A DNA stretch of 64,000 bases, from contig NC_063066.1 of the NCBI RefSeq assembly GCF_018812025.1, positions 2,179,692 through 2,243,691 of the forward strand. The letters run 5' to 3'. This stretch comes from Megalobrama amblycephala. Lineage: Eukaryota > Chordata > Actinopteri > Cypriniformes > Xenocyprididae. Shown one piece after another: positions 44,851 through 54,699 of this stretch. The translations under genes and the position numbers were made by a program. The notes beneath the pieces were generated by a model that was not told the DNA's origin, ran no database searches, and saw only the letters and a program-made list of their open reading frames with translations. Numbering within the stretch: position 1 is the stretch's first letter; every line of letters starts with the position of its first letter.

Positions 44851-46266
44851 TTAGTGAGGACCTATGCAAATTTGAGGCACGATGGAGATGCCGACAGGGG
44901 TTGAATGTCTCCAATTCGTTTGAGAGACGTAATAGCAAGGAGGAACACTGTATAAGTGTGAGAAATTCTCTGGAATCTCTTTGATAGGCTCAAAGGGGGC
45001 CATAGAAAGGCCTTGAAACACAATGGCCAAAAACCCAAGCCGTACTCTCGTGCAAACTGCAGGTCTAAGCCTCAAAGTGCCACGGAGGAAACGAGTGATA
45101 AGCAGGTGTCTCCCCAAAGATACCCCACTGAAAGGAGCGTGGTAAGCAGCTAAGGCCACCACGTACACCTTTAGCGTGGAGGGGGATAACCCTGAAGAAA
45201 ATCTTTCCTGCAGAAACTCCAGTACTGCGCTAACCGGGCAGTTGACTGGATCCCACTGGTGATTTTCACACCAAGAAGTGAAAAATCTCCACTTCAAGGT
45301 GTAGAGTTTCCTTGTGGAGGGAACTCTGGATTGGAGAATGGTCTCAACAACCTCAGTTGAGAGACCGGAATCTATGAGCTGTGCCCCCTCAGAGGCAATG
45401 GCTACAGCTTCCATAACTCCGGGCTGGAGGTGCAGTATTAGATCGCCCACCTGAGAGAGAAGGTCCTTCCTGATCGGAATCTCAATGGAGACCCATCGAG
45501 GAGAGATACCAGGTCCGAGAACCATACTCGGGCCAGCCAGAACAGGGCTACTAATAGCAGACGGGCCCTGTCCCTGCAAACTCTCTCCAGAACTTCCAGG
45601 AGCAGCGCAATCGGGGGAAATGTGTACAGCGGTAGCCTCGGCCACGGCTGTACTATAGCGTCCAGAGGTGTTGGGTTTGACATTGAGAACCACAGTGGAC
45701 AGTGAGTCGTCTCTCGAGACGCAAACAGATTCACCTGGGCTTAGCCATAGTTCTCCATAAGAGAGCTTCACCACCTCGGGGTGAAGTCTCCATTCCCCGG
45801 GCCTCGGCCCCTGCCTCGACAGGATGTCTGCTCCCACATTCAGATACCCTGGGATATATACTGCTCTGAGGGAGAGCAGTTTCCCTTGGGACCACAGGAG
45901 GATCTGATTCGCCAGCTTGAATAAGGGGCGTGACCTCAGACCCCCCTGAATATATATGAGACCACCAATGTGTTGTCTGATTGATCTAACACATGATGGT
46001 CCCTGAGGTCTGGAAGGAAATATTTCAGAGCTAGAAATACCGCCATGGTATGATGGTCCTGCCACCGACCTCGAGTCGAGCGACCACTTATAATCGCCCC
46101 CCAGCCCATGAGGGATGCATCTGGTCCCTGGGACAGGTCCCTGGGACAGAAACCAAGGTTGCTTCAATATGACTGGAGCATGTAAGCATCGCCGCGTGAC
46201 TCTGATCATACGAAAAAGATTCTCCCTCGGTGAGAACCCCTTGGTTTTGAGCCACCAGCAGGCCAA
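44851..46266 (-). pseudogene. DIRS RNase H and tyrosine recombinase region
   Basis: This 471-aa open frame contains SLRAVYIPGYLNVGADILSR, characteristic of DIRS RNase H-like domains, and later KLYTLKWRFFTSWCENHQWD and PSTLKVYVVALAAYH, the N-terminal (core-binding-like) part of the recombinase. The catalytic Arg-His-Arg-Tyr part is not recoverable; the frame drifts after about 45060. Some central residues are in another frame (45438-45734, with SRETTHCPLWFSMSNP). It is not a host gene. Confidence 0.75.
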
Positions 46267-46299
46267 AAGGTATCATGTTGGACACTGCTGCCATAAGAC

Positions 46300-47020
46300 C
46301 TAACAGTCTCTGAACTGTTTGACAGTGAGTGACTGGCCTAGCTTTATGTCTGAGACAGTAGTGAGAATTGATGTTATGCGAGCTGGAGGTATACGGGCGC
46401 GCATAATCACCGAATCCCATACCACGCCTAGATAGGTGGTCCTCTGAGCTGGAGAAAGCACACTTTTCTTTGCGTTAGTCTCAACCCCAACCTTCTCATG
46501 TGAGCGAGAACAACATCTCAATGTTGAACTGCCATCTGCTCTGATTGAGCCAGAATCAACCAAACTTCTGTGTAGTTTAGAATGCGGATGCCCTGCATAC
46601 GCAAGGAGCCGCGTCTACACATTTGGTGAAGGTGCGGGGTGACAGTGCTAGCCCGAAAAGAAGAACCCGATATTGGAATTCTTCGTCCCTGAAAGCAAAC
46701 CTTAGGAACTTCCTGTGTTGTGGAAGGATTGATACATCGGAGTATGCGTCTTTTAGATCTATCATAACAAACCAGTCCTCGGATATTGTGACACAATATA
46801 TATTATTGTCAGCATTGCTAACTTGTGTCGATAGCTGATGCAGATCTAAAATCGGACACAACTCCCACATCTTTCCTTGGCACAATGAAATAACAGCTGT
46901 AAGAACCCCTGACTTCCTGCCGGGAGGAGGATCCCTTCTATAGCCTCCTTTCGCAGAAGAGTCACTACCTCTTGTGCCATCACCAGAGCCTGCTCGGGAC
47001 CACCACTGTGCAGGACCCAT
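46300..47020 (-). pseudogene. DIRS reverse transcriptase, inactivated
   Basis: Fragments include FVMIDLKDAYSDVSILPQHR (palm, first Asp) and LLFGLALSPRTFTKCVDAA. The normally invariant YIDD-type box reads YTEV (GIRILNYTEVWLIL), so both catalytic aspartates are gone. The reading frame shifts at least twice. There is no doubt about family and decay. Confidence 0.78.
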
Positions 47021-47029
47021 TGTAGATAT

Positions 47030-47720
47030 AAATGACAGACTTCACTCTGTCAGAAAATCTACTGAGGGTACCAGCCTCTCGAGGCTGGCCTCTGGTAAAA
47101 TATAGGCAGCCAGCACAGTGCCCTGAAGCGGAACCCCGGCAGGGAACAACTGGCTTGGCTGCACTAGAGGGTGCCGAAGACAGATGGGCACCGTTAAGAG
47201 AGGTGAACGCCATTTGACTCCGGAGGGGACCACCTTCAGGCTTTTTTTGTTTTTTATTTTTTATTTTTTATTTTTTTTTTGCCCTCTGAGGGCACCAAAA
47301 AGGCAGATGGGCACCATATAATGAGGTGAGCGCCATCTGACTGTTTGGAGAGAAAAAAACTACTCAGGGAACCAGCCTCTAGAAGCTGGGCCCTGGTATG
47401 TTTTGTGCAGCCAGCACAATGCCCTGAATCAGCGCACCGGCAGGGAACAACTGGCTTGGCTGCCACAGAGAGCGTGAGCCACCCTTGAGTGACTCGCGGG
47501 GAATTACTGCACCCCGGCATTGCGGCGGGGTTGGCAGAGCGCCCCCCTGAGGGCACCAAAGGCAGACGGGTCCCATATAAAGAGGTCTGGCTTTGGAGGG
47601 AAAAAAATACTCGGGGAACCAGCCCCTCGAGGTTGGGCCCTGGTGTGTTTTGTGCGGCCAGCATAATGCCCTGTGGGGGCACCGAAAGGCAGACAGGCAC
47701 CGTATGAAGAGGTGAACGCT
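47030..47720 (-). repeat. Tandem repeats in DIRS 5' region
   Basis: A unit containing GGAACCAGCC(T/C)CT...GAGGCTGG...CAGCCAGCAC(A)ATGCCCTGA recurs about three times (near 47070, 47370 and 47615), with GGCAGATGGGCACC-type ends. The copies are GC-rich and imperfect. They fall in the gag-like region and give the overlapping proline-rich ORFs seen on both strands. Confidence 0.6.
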
Positions 47721-48060
47721 GTCTGGCGTTGGTTTCACAAAGCCCTTAGCAGCAATGATGGTCCTCAGATCCGTCTTGCCTTTTCGAGGACTTCGCCTGC
47801 GAGCGTTGCCCCGCCTCCCAGCTCCTTGGAGGGGAAGTACGGGTAGCAACGCTCTGTCTGGTGTTGTCTGTGTGAGAAGTTCGTAACCGGCCTCGGCTGC
47901 CCACCCAGCAGCCACCATAATCATGCTTTCTCATACCCACACATCACCTGATGTAAAATATATGATATGAGAAAGGCTTATTCCACGACCCCGACACCTC
48001 CGTGTGGAGGTCGGGAAAAACGGTAAGCCGCGATATGGAGGTTGAGCTTACCTAGATGGA

Positions 48061-49619
48061 AAACTTTCATCTAATTTGTCTTTGACTTGCAGCTCTTGTT
48101 TCTCGGTTGATTTCGATATTAAAATCAAGCACGAGTGAACAAGGTTAGTATGGATATTTCTGCAATTCAATCCTCATCACAAATACTTTGCGGTACTTTG
48201 ATGTCATATGCAGATAGGACTGTGCAAGCTTGATGTCATTCACCAAAGTCACGTTAACTATTGAAATTTCAAATCACTTATGACGTAACGAAGCCTGGTT
48301 TACTAAAATCACATGACTTTGATTCGTAAAGCTTGACACTTCATGAAGCAGTGTTTTGAAATCGCCCATCAATACATATTGTGGAATAAAGTCACTATTT
48401 TGTTTTTTTGGCGCACAAAAAAGTATTCTCGTCACTTCGTAATATTAAAGTTGAACCACTGTTGTCACATGAACTGTTTTAAATATGTTTTTAGTAGCTT
48501 TCTGGGCATTGAGAAAGGAAATTATTTTACTGGTGATGCAGGCCTCACTGAGCCATCGGATTTCATCAAAAATATCTTAATTTGTGTTCCGAAGATGAAC
48601 GAAGGTCTTACGGGTGTGAAACAACATGAGGGTGAGTAATTAATTAATTTTTTAATTTATGGATGAACCCTTTAAATGGTAGTCATTGACTTGGAAAAAA
48701 TACTATGGAAGTCAATGAAGTTAAACTTTGGTTACTGACATTCTTCAAAATATCTTTTGTGTTCAACAGAACAAAGAAACTCATACAGGTTTGGAACAAT
48801 TTGAGGGTGAGTAATTAATGACAATTTTTGTCATTTTTGTCATGAAAACTATTCGGTTAGGTTTAGGATTAATATCAGTTGCATGCAATTATGCACAATT
48901 TATAATACTATAGTAATTACATGTACCAAGCACACTGTAAAATAAAGTGTTACTCTTTAAACAGCCGCATATAAACCACATGTGATATTCATAAAGATCA
49001 GTAATAACGCCAGAGCCTCAAGTCATTTTCACCACCTTTATTTTATTCAAACTAATTCAAGTACTGGAGAGGTGTGCAATGATTGGTGGGTAAGCTTTCC
49101 TTTCCACTTCCTGTGAAGTGATGCATCCATCCATGTTCCTGTATTCCCTGTTCTGTCCACTTCGCAGGGCACTTACGGTCGAGTGGAACGCACTTGAGGT
49201 TTTTTTAGTGCTTTCTCTGTGTTAATATTTCTTAGACTCTACTTTTGACTGTTCTCGTGTAACTTCTTTAGACACACCTAAACAAAAGAACTAGGCCTTG
49301 AACACACTTATAAGAGAGGTTAGATATTTGAGTGTATATTTCTTGCATAACCTGATATTGCTGAGTTCAACATGTTCCTGGGTCAACATTTTTGTTAATC
49401 CTGGTACAACATTCAAATCAACCAGTCAGATTTGAGGGACAAGTTTACAGATTATGTCAAGTTTAGGCTTAAAATCATGAATTGGTGCTTCTACATCAGT
49501 GTTATTCATCTATCATTTCCCTCTGATTTTTGGGATAACTTATGAGTAGGGTTAGGTGTAGGGGTAGGAATAGGGTTAAGACTAAATTTTCAGACTTGAA
49601 TGTTTTTCCAGGATCGACA
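48061..49619. other. Duplicated flank and MITE fragments
   Basis: About 48480-48655 is a TTAA MITE fragment (GCCATCGGATTTCATCAAAA). 48240-48430 resembles 38150-38350, and 49060-49215 resembles 38550-38710. No gene. Confidence 0.55.
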
Positions 49620-49990
49620 AAATAACTCAGCAATATCAGGACGTGCTATACTTCTTAATATGCCATATATGGTAGGTGTTGATCTTTGAGCACTGTGATT
49701 GGACAGTCAGGGCATCGGTGATGATTCTGCTTTAAATATGACCCTTCTTCATTAATAAACCTGAGAATCTTATAGTACTACACTGTCTTTATATCTGCTT
49801 GATCATTCTCCATCAGCGCCTGTTTCCAACTGATGACTTTAAGTCTATCTCATAATCTAACAAAAGCTCGCACATCTTTTATGATATTCTGCTCTCTAGC
49901 TGTGGTTTGTGTGCCTCCTTCAAAGTAAATCTTTACCTATTTTTAGTCTCGTCTTTCCAAGATTCAAGGGAGAAACAGAACAGCTTCAAT
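49620..49990. other. SPINK C downstream flank
   Basis: Homologous to 10441-10750 and 32100-32395. No gene. Confidence 0.6.
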
Positions 49991-49998
49991 ATGCAGCA

Positions 49999-50004
49999 TT
50001 TATT
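49999..50004 (-). terminator. Poly(A) signal of SPINK C
   Basis: AATAAA on the minus strand, about 97 bases past the stop codon of the last cassette; the only clear signal in the four-cassette array. Confidence 0.55.
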
Positions 50005-50100
50005 TAAGGATTAAACCGTTACACATTCAGGTTATAATGAATGAGACACAATAATGCTGAGTAAAGGTCTGTCAAGCTGAATTATGCTGCCATTCCTGTG

Positions 50101-50368
50101 TCACACCTGCAGATCTTCATCGCATCTGCCTAGCTTCACGATAGAGATTTCAATTCCTGAGTCGCTAAAAAAAAAAAAAAAGAGAATAAAGTGAAAATTT
50201 AAGTTTGAACGTGACTGTAATTCATTTTTAAACCTACAGTACTTTGATTTAAACTCACCTGATGGCACCACACAGCATGCATACATTGCCGTATGTTTTT
50301 CCATCAGATCCACACACGGGATCATAGTGCAGTGGGCATGCGTTAGACGGGTAAGGCTTGCAGTCAGG
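50101..50368 (-). CDS. SPINK C cassette C1 (P1 = Leu)
   Basis: The exons are 50259-50368 and 50101-50164. Six cysteines; loop [21 protein letters not shown]1 Leu. The second exon starts with CGAC instead of GGAA, giving [11 protein letters not shown]; ends DEDLQV and TGA. Followed by the array's poly(A) signal. Confidence 0.82.
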
Positions 50369-52569
50369 CTGGTCACAAAAAAAAAAAAAAAAGTTATTTG
50401 AACATGGAGGGAAGTAATTCTACAATCGTTACACATTCAGGTTATAATGAATGAAACATGAGCACAGTAATGCTGAGTAAAGGTCTGTCAAGCTGAATTA
50501 TGGTGTCATTCCTGTGTCACACCTTTTGAGGTTGATCACATTCGCCTTGCTTCACGATTAAGATTGTAGTATTTGATTCCCTAAAAAAAAAAAGGGATTA
50601 AAGTTTGAAAGTGACTGTAATTCATTTTTAAACCTACAGTACTTTGATTTAAACTCACCTGATGGCAGCACACAGCACACATACATTGCCGTATGTTTTT
50701 CCATCAGATCCACACACGGGATCATAGATCAGTGGGCATGCGTCAGATGGACCATAAGGCTTGCAGTCAGGCTGTTCACACAAAAAAATAAAATTATTTG
50801 AACATGAGTTATTTGAACATGGAGGGAAGTAATTCTACAGCCGTTACACATTCAGGTTATAATGAATGAAACATGAGCACAATAATGCTGACTAAAGGTC
50901 TGTCAAGCTGAATTATGGTGTCATTCCTGTGTCACACCTCTTGAGGTGGATCACATTCGCCTTGCTTCTGGATTAAGATTGTAGTATTTGATTCCCTAAA
51001 AAAAAAAAAGGGATTAAAGTTTGAAAGTGACTGTAATTCATTTTTAAACCTACAGTATTTTGATTTAAACTCACCTGATGGCAGCACACAGCACACATAC
51101 ATTGCTGTATGTTTTTCCATCAGATCCACACACGGGATCATAGATCAGTGGGCATGCGTCAGATGGACCGTAAGGCTTGCAGTCAGGCTGTTCACACACA
51201 CACACACAAAAAAAAAAATTATTTGAACATGGAGGGAAGTAATTCTACAATCGTTACACATTCAGGTTATAATGAATGAGACATGAGCACAATAATGCTG
51301 AGTAAAGGTCTGTCAAGCTGAATTATGGTGTCATTCCAGTGTCACACCTCTTGAGGTTGATCACATTCGCCTTCCTTCTGGATTAAGATTGTAGTATTTG
51401 ATTCCCTAAAAAAAAAAAAAAAAAGGGGGGAGAGAGATTAAGGATTAAAGTTTGAAAGTGACTAATTCGTTTTTAAACCTACAGTACTTTGTTTAAACTC
51501 ACTTGATGGCAGCACACAGCAGGCATTCATTGTCATATGTTTTTCCATCAGATCCACACACGGGATCATAGTTCTTTGGGCATCCTTTAGACGAGTAAGG
51601 CTTGCAGTCAGGCTGTTCACAAAAATAAAACATTGAATTATTTACAAATACAGGTTCATAGTCCATCGGGCACACGATAAGCTCAGGTTCAGGCTGGTCA
51701 CATAAAGAAAATAACATTGAGTTATTTGAACATGGAGAGAAGTAATTCCTCAGTCTTTATTTATTCACCTCTCTCACTCCATCAGATACGGCCACTGTTT
51801 GTGTCAAGAAGGAAAAACAAGGATTAAAGTTGATAACAGGATCATATCAGCTGTATTAATGTTAATATAATGTTCACACTTGACGAAAAAAAAAAAAATA
51901 CATGATTTGTGATCTCATGCATGCATGTATTATTGCACATCATATGAAGAAAATTGTATAGGTCAATTATAGTCAAAAGATTGAACACATTACTATTATA
52001 ATGTTTTTAAAAGAAGTCTCATGCTCATCATACTGTATATTAAAATACAGAAAACAGCAATACTGTGAAATATTACTACAGTTTAAAATAATGGTTTTCC
52101 TTTTTAAAATACTTTAGAATATAATGCATTTCTGTGATGCAAAGCATCTGAACATTCATGTTACCTCTATGGCATGTTATATAGACTTTTAGCTTAAAAG
52201 CATGCACATTTGGAGAAATATTGATGGATTCTCATATGTTTGTCAATTTTCTATACAGAGGAGTAATATTTATTGTCATCACTATGGGCACTATAGTTTC
52301 AATTGATATATTTTTTCTGTCTCTATGACCAAAAAAATGACGGAGTATTTTAAGTCTGTTTTGCTTCAATGTGAAAAAAATCCTGCAAAACGCACCGGTG
52401 CGTTTCCCGATTCCAGTGTTAAATCTTACAGTTTTTTTTATTTGTCCTACTTTAGCAAAGGTGAAATCTGACGTGGCAAATGATCCTAATATCAGTTGTT
52501 TTAGTGAATGAAATCATGATATTACTCACCTAGGACACAGAGAAGGACGAAGACTCCACATGCAAACAT
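50101..52569 (-). CDS. SPINK locus C: one leader, four Kazal cassettes
   Basis: Leader exon 1 (52530-52569) encodes [13 protein letters not shown], and exon 2 (51769-51794) encodes VAVSDGVRE. Four complete two-exon Kazal cassettes follow in order C4, C3, C2, C1, each with acceptor, internal intron, six cysteines and its own TGA. Each leader+cassette combination is in frame: 240, 243, 243 and 240 nt (79-80 aa). There are no other signal-peptide exons or TATA boxes between cassettes, and only one poly(A) signal after the last. A truncated N-half of a locus-B-like cassette (51623-51693) precedes C4. The product would be a secreted serine protease inhibitor whose specificity depends on the cassette used. 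Alternative splicing is inferred; silent extra copies are possible. Confidence 0.85.
50517..50771 (-). CDS. SPINK C cassette C2 (P1 = Leu)
   Basis: The exons are 50659-50771 and 50517-50580. Six cysteines; loop [21 protein letters not shown]1 Leu; ends DQPQKV and TGA. Differs from C3 at only a few positions, so a recent duplicate. Confidence 0.82.
50932..51187 (-). CDS. SPINK C cassette C3 (P1 = Leu)
   Basis: The exons are 51075-51187 and 50932-50995. Six cysteines; loop [20 protein letters not shown]; ends DPPQEV and TGA. It has one more codon before Cys2 than C1 and C4 (PYGPSDAC). Confidence 0.82.
51342..51612 (-). CDS. SPINK C cassette C4 (P1 = Lys)
   Basis: The exons are 51503-51612 and 51342-51405. 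Six cysteines; loop [21 protein letters not shown]1 Lys, which predicts trypsin-like targets, unlike the Leu/Met/Asp sister cassettes. Ends DQPQEV and TGA. The donor reads ATCAA|GTGAG. Confidence 0.83.
51613..51693 (-). pseudogene. Half-cassette relic fused in frame to C4
   Basis: The acceptor GTGACCAG is followed by [16 protein letters not shown], nearly the start of the locus B cassette, and then runs into intron sequence without a donor. The frame stays open for exactly 27 codons to the C4 exon start, so using this acceptor would give C4 a 27-residue N-terminal extension with extra cysteines. It is either a relic or an alternative first half. Confidence 0.6.
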
Positions 52570-52616
52570 TGTTCCTGACTTGATAGTGAACTCACTAAAA
52601 CTGACGAAATGATCCG

Positions 52617-52626
52617 CCTATTTATA
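52617..52626 (-). promoter_or_regulatory. TATA box of SPINK C
   Basis: TATAAATAGG on the minus strand, about 48 bases upstream of the start codon. A hAT insertion begins 64 bases further upstream (52690). Confidence 0.8.
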
Positions 52627-53091
52627 TCAGTACCCTGTATCCACCTCTGAACACAAGTAGTGCTTGCTGCAAATTACCTCCAGCTGAACCAGTGGTGTAG
52701 TCTAGTTTTTTGTATTGAGTATACTGTGATTTTTCCCTCCTGGCCTCATACTAACCCGTCCCGGAGCGACACCCCATAAGCACCGTGTGGCTCAGTAATG
52801 CATATGGTATGCATCTGATCTATAGGCTATATGAGAGCATTCTGAAAGACGGATTATGTGTGTGTTATCTACATGTCAGTTTATTATAATCAACAAAAAA
52901 CTTTAACAGCCAGTGACATTTACAGCTGAAGAGACTCTGGACTGATTTTCAACTATTTAGTGTCAATCCCCATCTAACTCAGCCAGTTAAGACAGCCTTA
53001 TATGTGATATTGAATATGGTCCTGGAGCACAAATTTTAACTGCTGGCAAGATTCAATGCACATTTAGGAGTGGAAGTTGCAACTATTATTA

Positions 53092-53576
53092 CTCTAAAAA
53101 TGATTGGTTAAAAACAACCCAAATGGGTTGAAAATGGACAAACCCAGCAATTGGGTTGTTTTAACCCAGCGATTGGGTTCAATGTTTGCCCAAACTGCTG
53201 GGTAGTTTTATTTAACTCAACTATTATGTAAAAATTGCTGTATTGCTTGCTTAAAATGAACCCAAAATATGTTGGAAATTAACATTTATTAATATTAAAT
53301 ATAATAGTTAAGCAATAAACATGCATAAAATTGTTTATTAATAAATGTTCACCGTTTGATTATTATTGTTGCCTCTAGTATTGCCTCATGTGTCTGATTT
53401 CCAACCTATGGGTTAATTTTATGCCAGCCATATATATATAGTCATTTTTAAGCAATAGTTGAGTTAAATAAAACTACCCAGCAGGATGGGCAAACATTAA
53501 ACCCAGCTGCTGGGTTTAACCCAATCACTAGGTTTGTCCATTTTCAACTTTAACCCAGCATTTTTTAGAGTGTAAC
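53092..53576. mobile_element. MITE with CTCTAAAAA.../TTTTTAGAG ends
   Basis: Begins ACTCTAAAAATGATTGGTTA and ends AACCCAGCATTTTTTAGAGTGT; inside are multiple AACCCAGCxATTGGGTT repeats. Related fragments occur near 7120, 26470, 41130 and 42890. Probably EnSpm-like or another CACT-type non-autonomous element. Confidence 0.65.
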
Positions 53577-53669
53577 AATAATGGAAAGATGAGGCTTATC
53601 AGTATGTCACAATATCACCCTGTTTGGACTTTTTCTGTTTTGCACCATGTCAATCTGTCATCATAGTTA

Positions 53670-54574
53670 TGTGTAACAAGGTCCACCTTTAAATAAACAT
53701 CAACACAACTCAGGTTCGTTTAAATAAATCCCCAAGATTTATTGATGGCTTTACAAAGTTATTATACAGGACACCCTATATATGGAGGTAACCAAGCCAG
53801 AGTTGAGCATCAAACCACACAAAAATAAACAAAAATCATAAAAAGAAACCTTGTGATTCACACAATTCATCAAAAGTAAATTACATGCAAAAATAGCTCA
53901 ACTCTGCTCAAACACTAAACATATAGTGTCCTTGTAAAGTATACAAAACAATAGGGGAAACAAACAAATTCCAAAAAATACAAAAATGAAACTAGTCCGC
54001 CCAAAGGTCCATAACCACATCTTTCAGCCCAATTACTGATTTAAATACCTGGGCGGACTAGACAATATACCCAAACCAAAGCATTCAAACCAAAAAAAAT
54101 AAACAAAACTCAGATACAACAATTGGGCTCCGTAGAGCTGAAACACACACATTAAAATACCTTTATTATTTATATCAAGACAAACACAACCTATTAAAAT
54201 GTTTTAGTGCTTCAAACAATCTCATACCCATGTCAAAGATCCAAAAGACAGCACATGCAAACCTCTTGCATATGAACCAATGGGCTCCATAGAGCTGAAA
54301 TATATGCATTAAAACACCTTTATTATACTTCCTAAAAACAAACACCACATATTAAAACACTTTAAAGAATTCAATAAACTCATACCCATCTCCGAGATCC
54401 AAGAAAAATCCACACGCGAACCTCTCGCAAACAAACAGTAAGAGTGTCGATCTATTTCTGCCGGCCAGAAACAAACACACCTACCGTTCTCGTTCCTACC
54501 GCCAATCTTTATACATAGCTAGCCACACCCCTCAATACATAACTTTACTCCCTCACTGTCACCTGCCACATTCC
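53670..54574 (-). repeat. 3' LTR of a Ty3/gypsy element
   Basis: On the minus strand the polypurine tract GGAGGGGGTGGAA ends at 54575 and is followed by TGTGGCAGGTGACAG, the LTR start; the far end reads ...GTTACACA at 53670. It contains two tandem subrepeats of about 155 bases (from about 54118 and 54275, with GGGCTCC(G/A)TAGAGCTGAAA). Confidence 0.65.
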
Positions 54575-54699
54575 ACCCCCTCCAAATGCATCGGCGACCC
54601 GGCGATGTAAAAAAAATAATAACTTAGGTTCTTACATGGTCATTTCTTACTTCGGACCTTGGTAAATGGTAGGGATTGGAATGTTGACCGGCTGTCCTT

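Larger units (their letters stand above)
44095..48060 (-). mobile_element. Degenerate DIRS-type retrotransposon
   Basis: On the minus strand from right to left there is a repeated gag-like region, reverse transcriptase (about 47020-46300), RNase H-like region and tyrosine-recombinase N-terminal part (46266-44851). The left end has inverted copies of AACCTTAGTTCCCTGAATAG (about 44104-44135 and 44345-44378), fitting the inverted terminal repeats of DIRS elements. Multiple frameshifts and a destroyed RT active site mark it as dead. The right limit is approximate. It interrupts the third gene X copy. Confidence 0.8.

Noticed and set aside
44851..46266. 471-aa open frame as a host gene
   Set aside because: Contains DIRS RNase H and recombinase motifs and sits between DIRS reverse transcriptase and terminal repeats.
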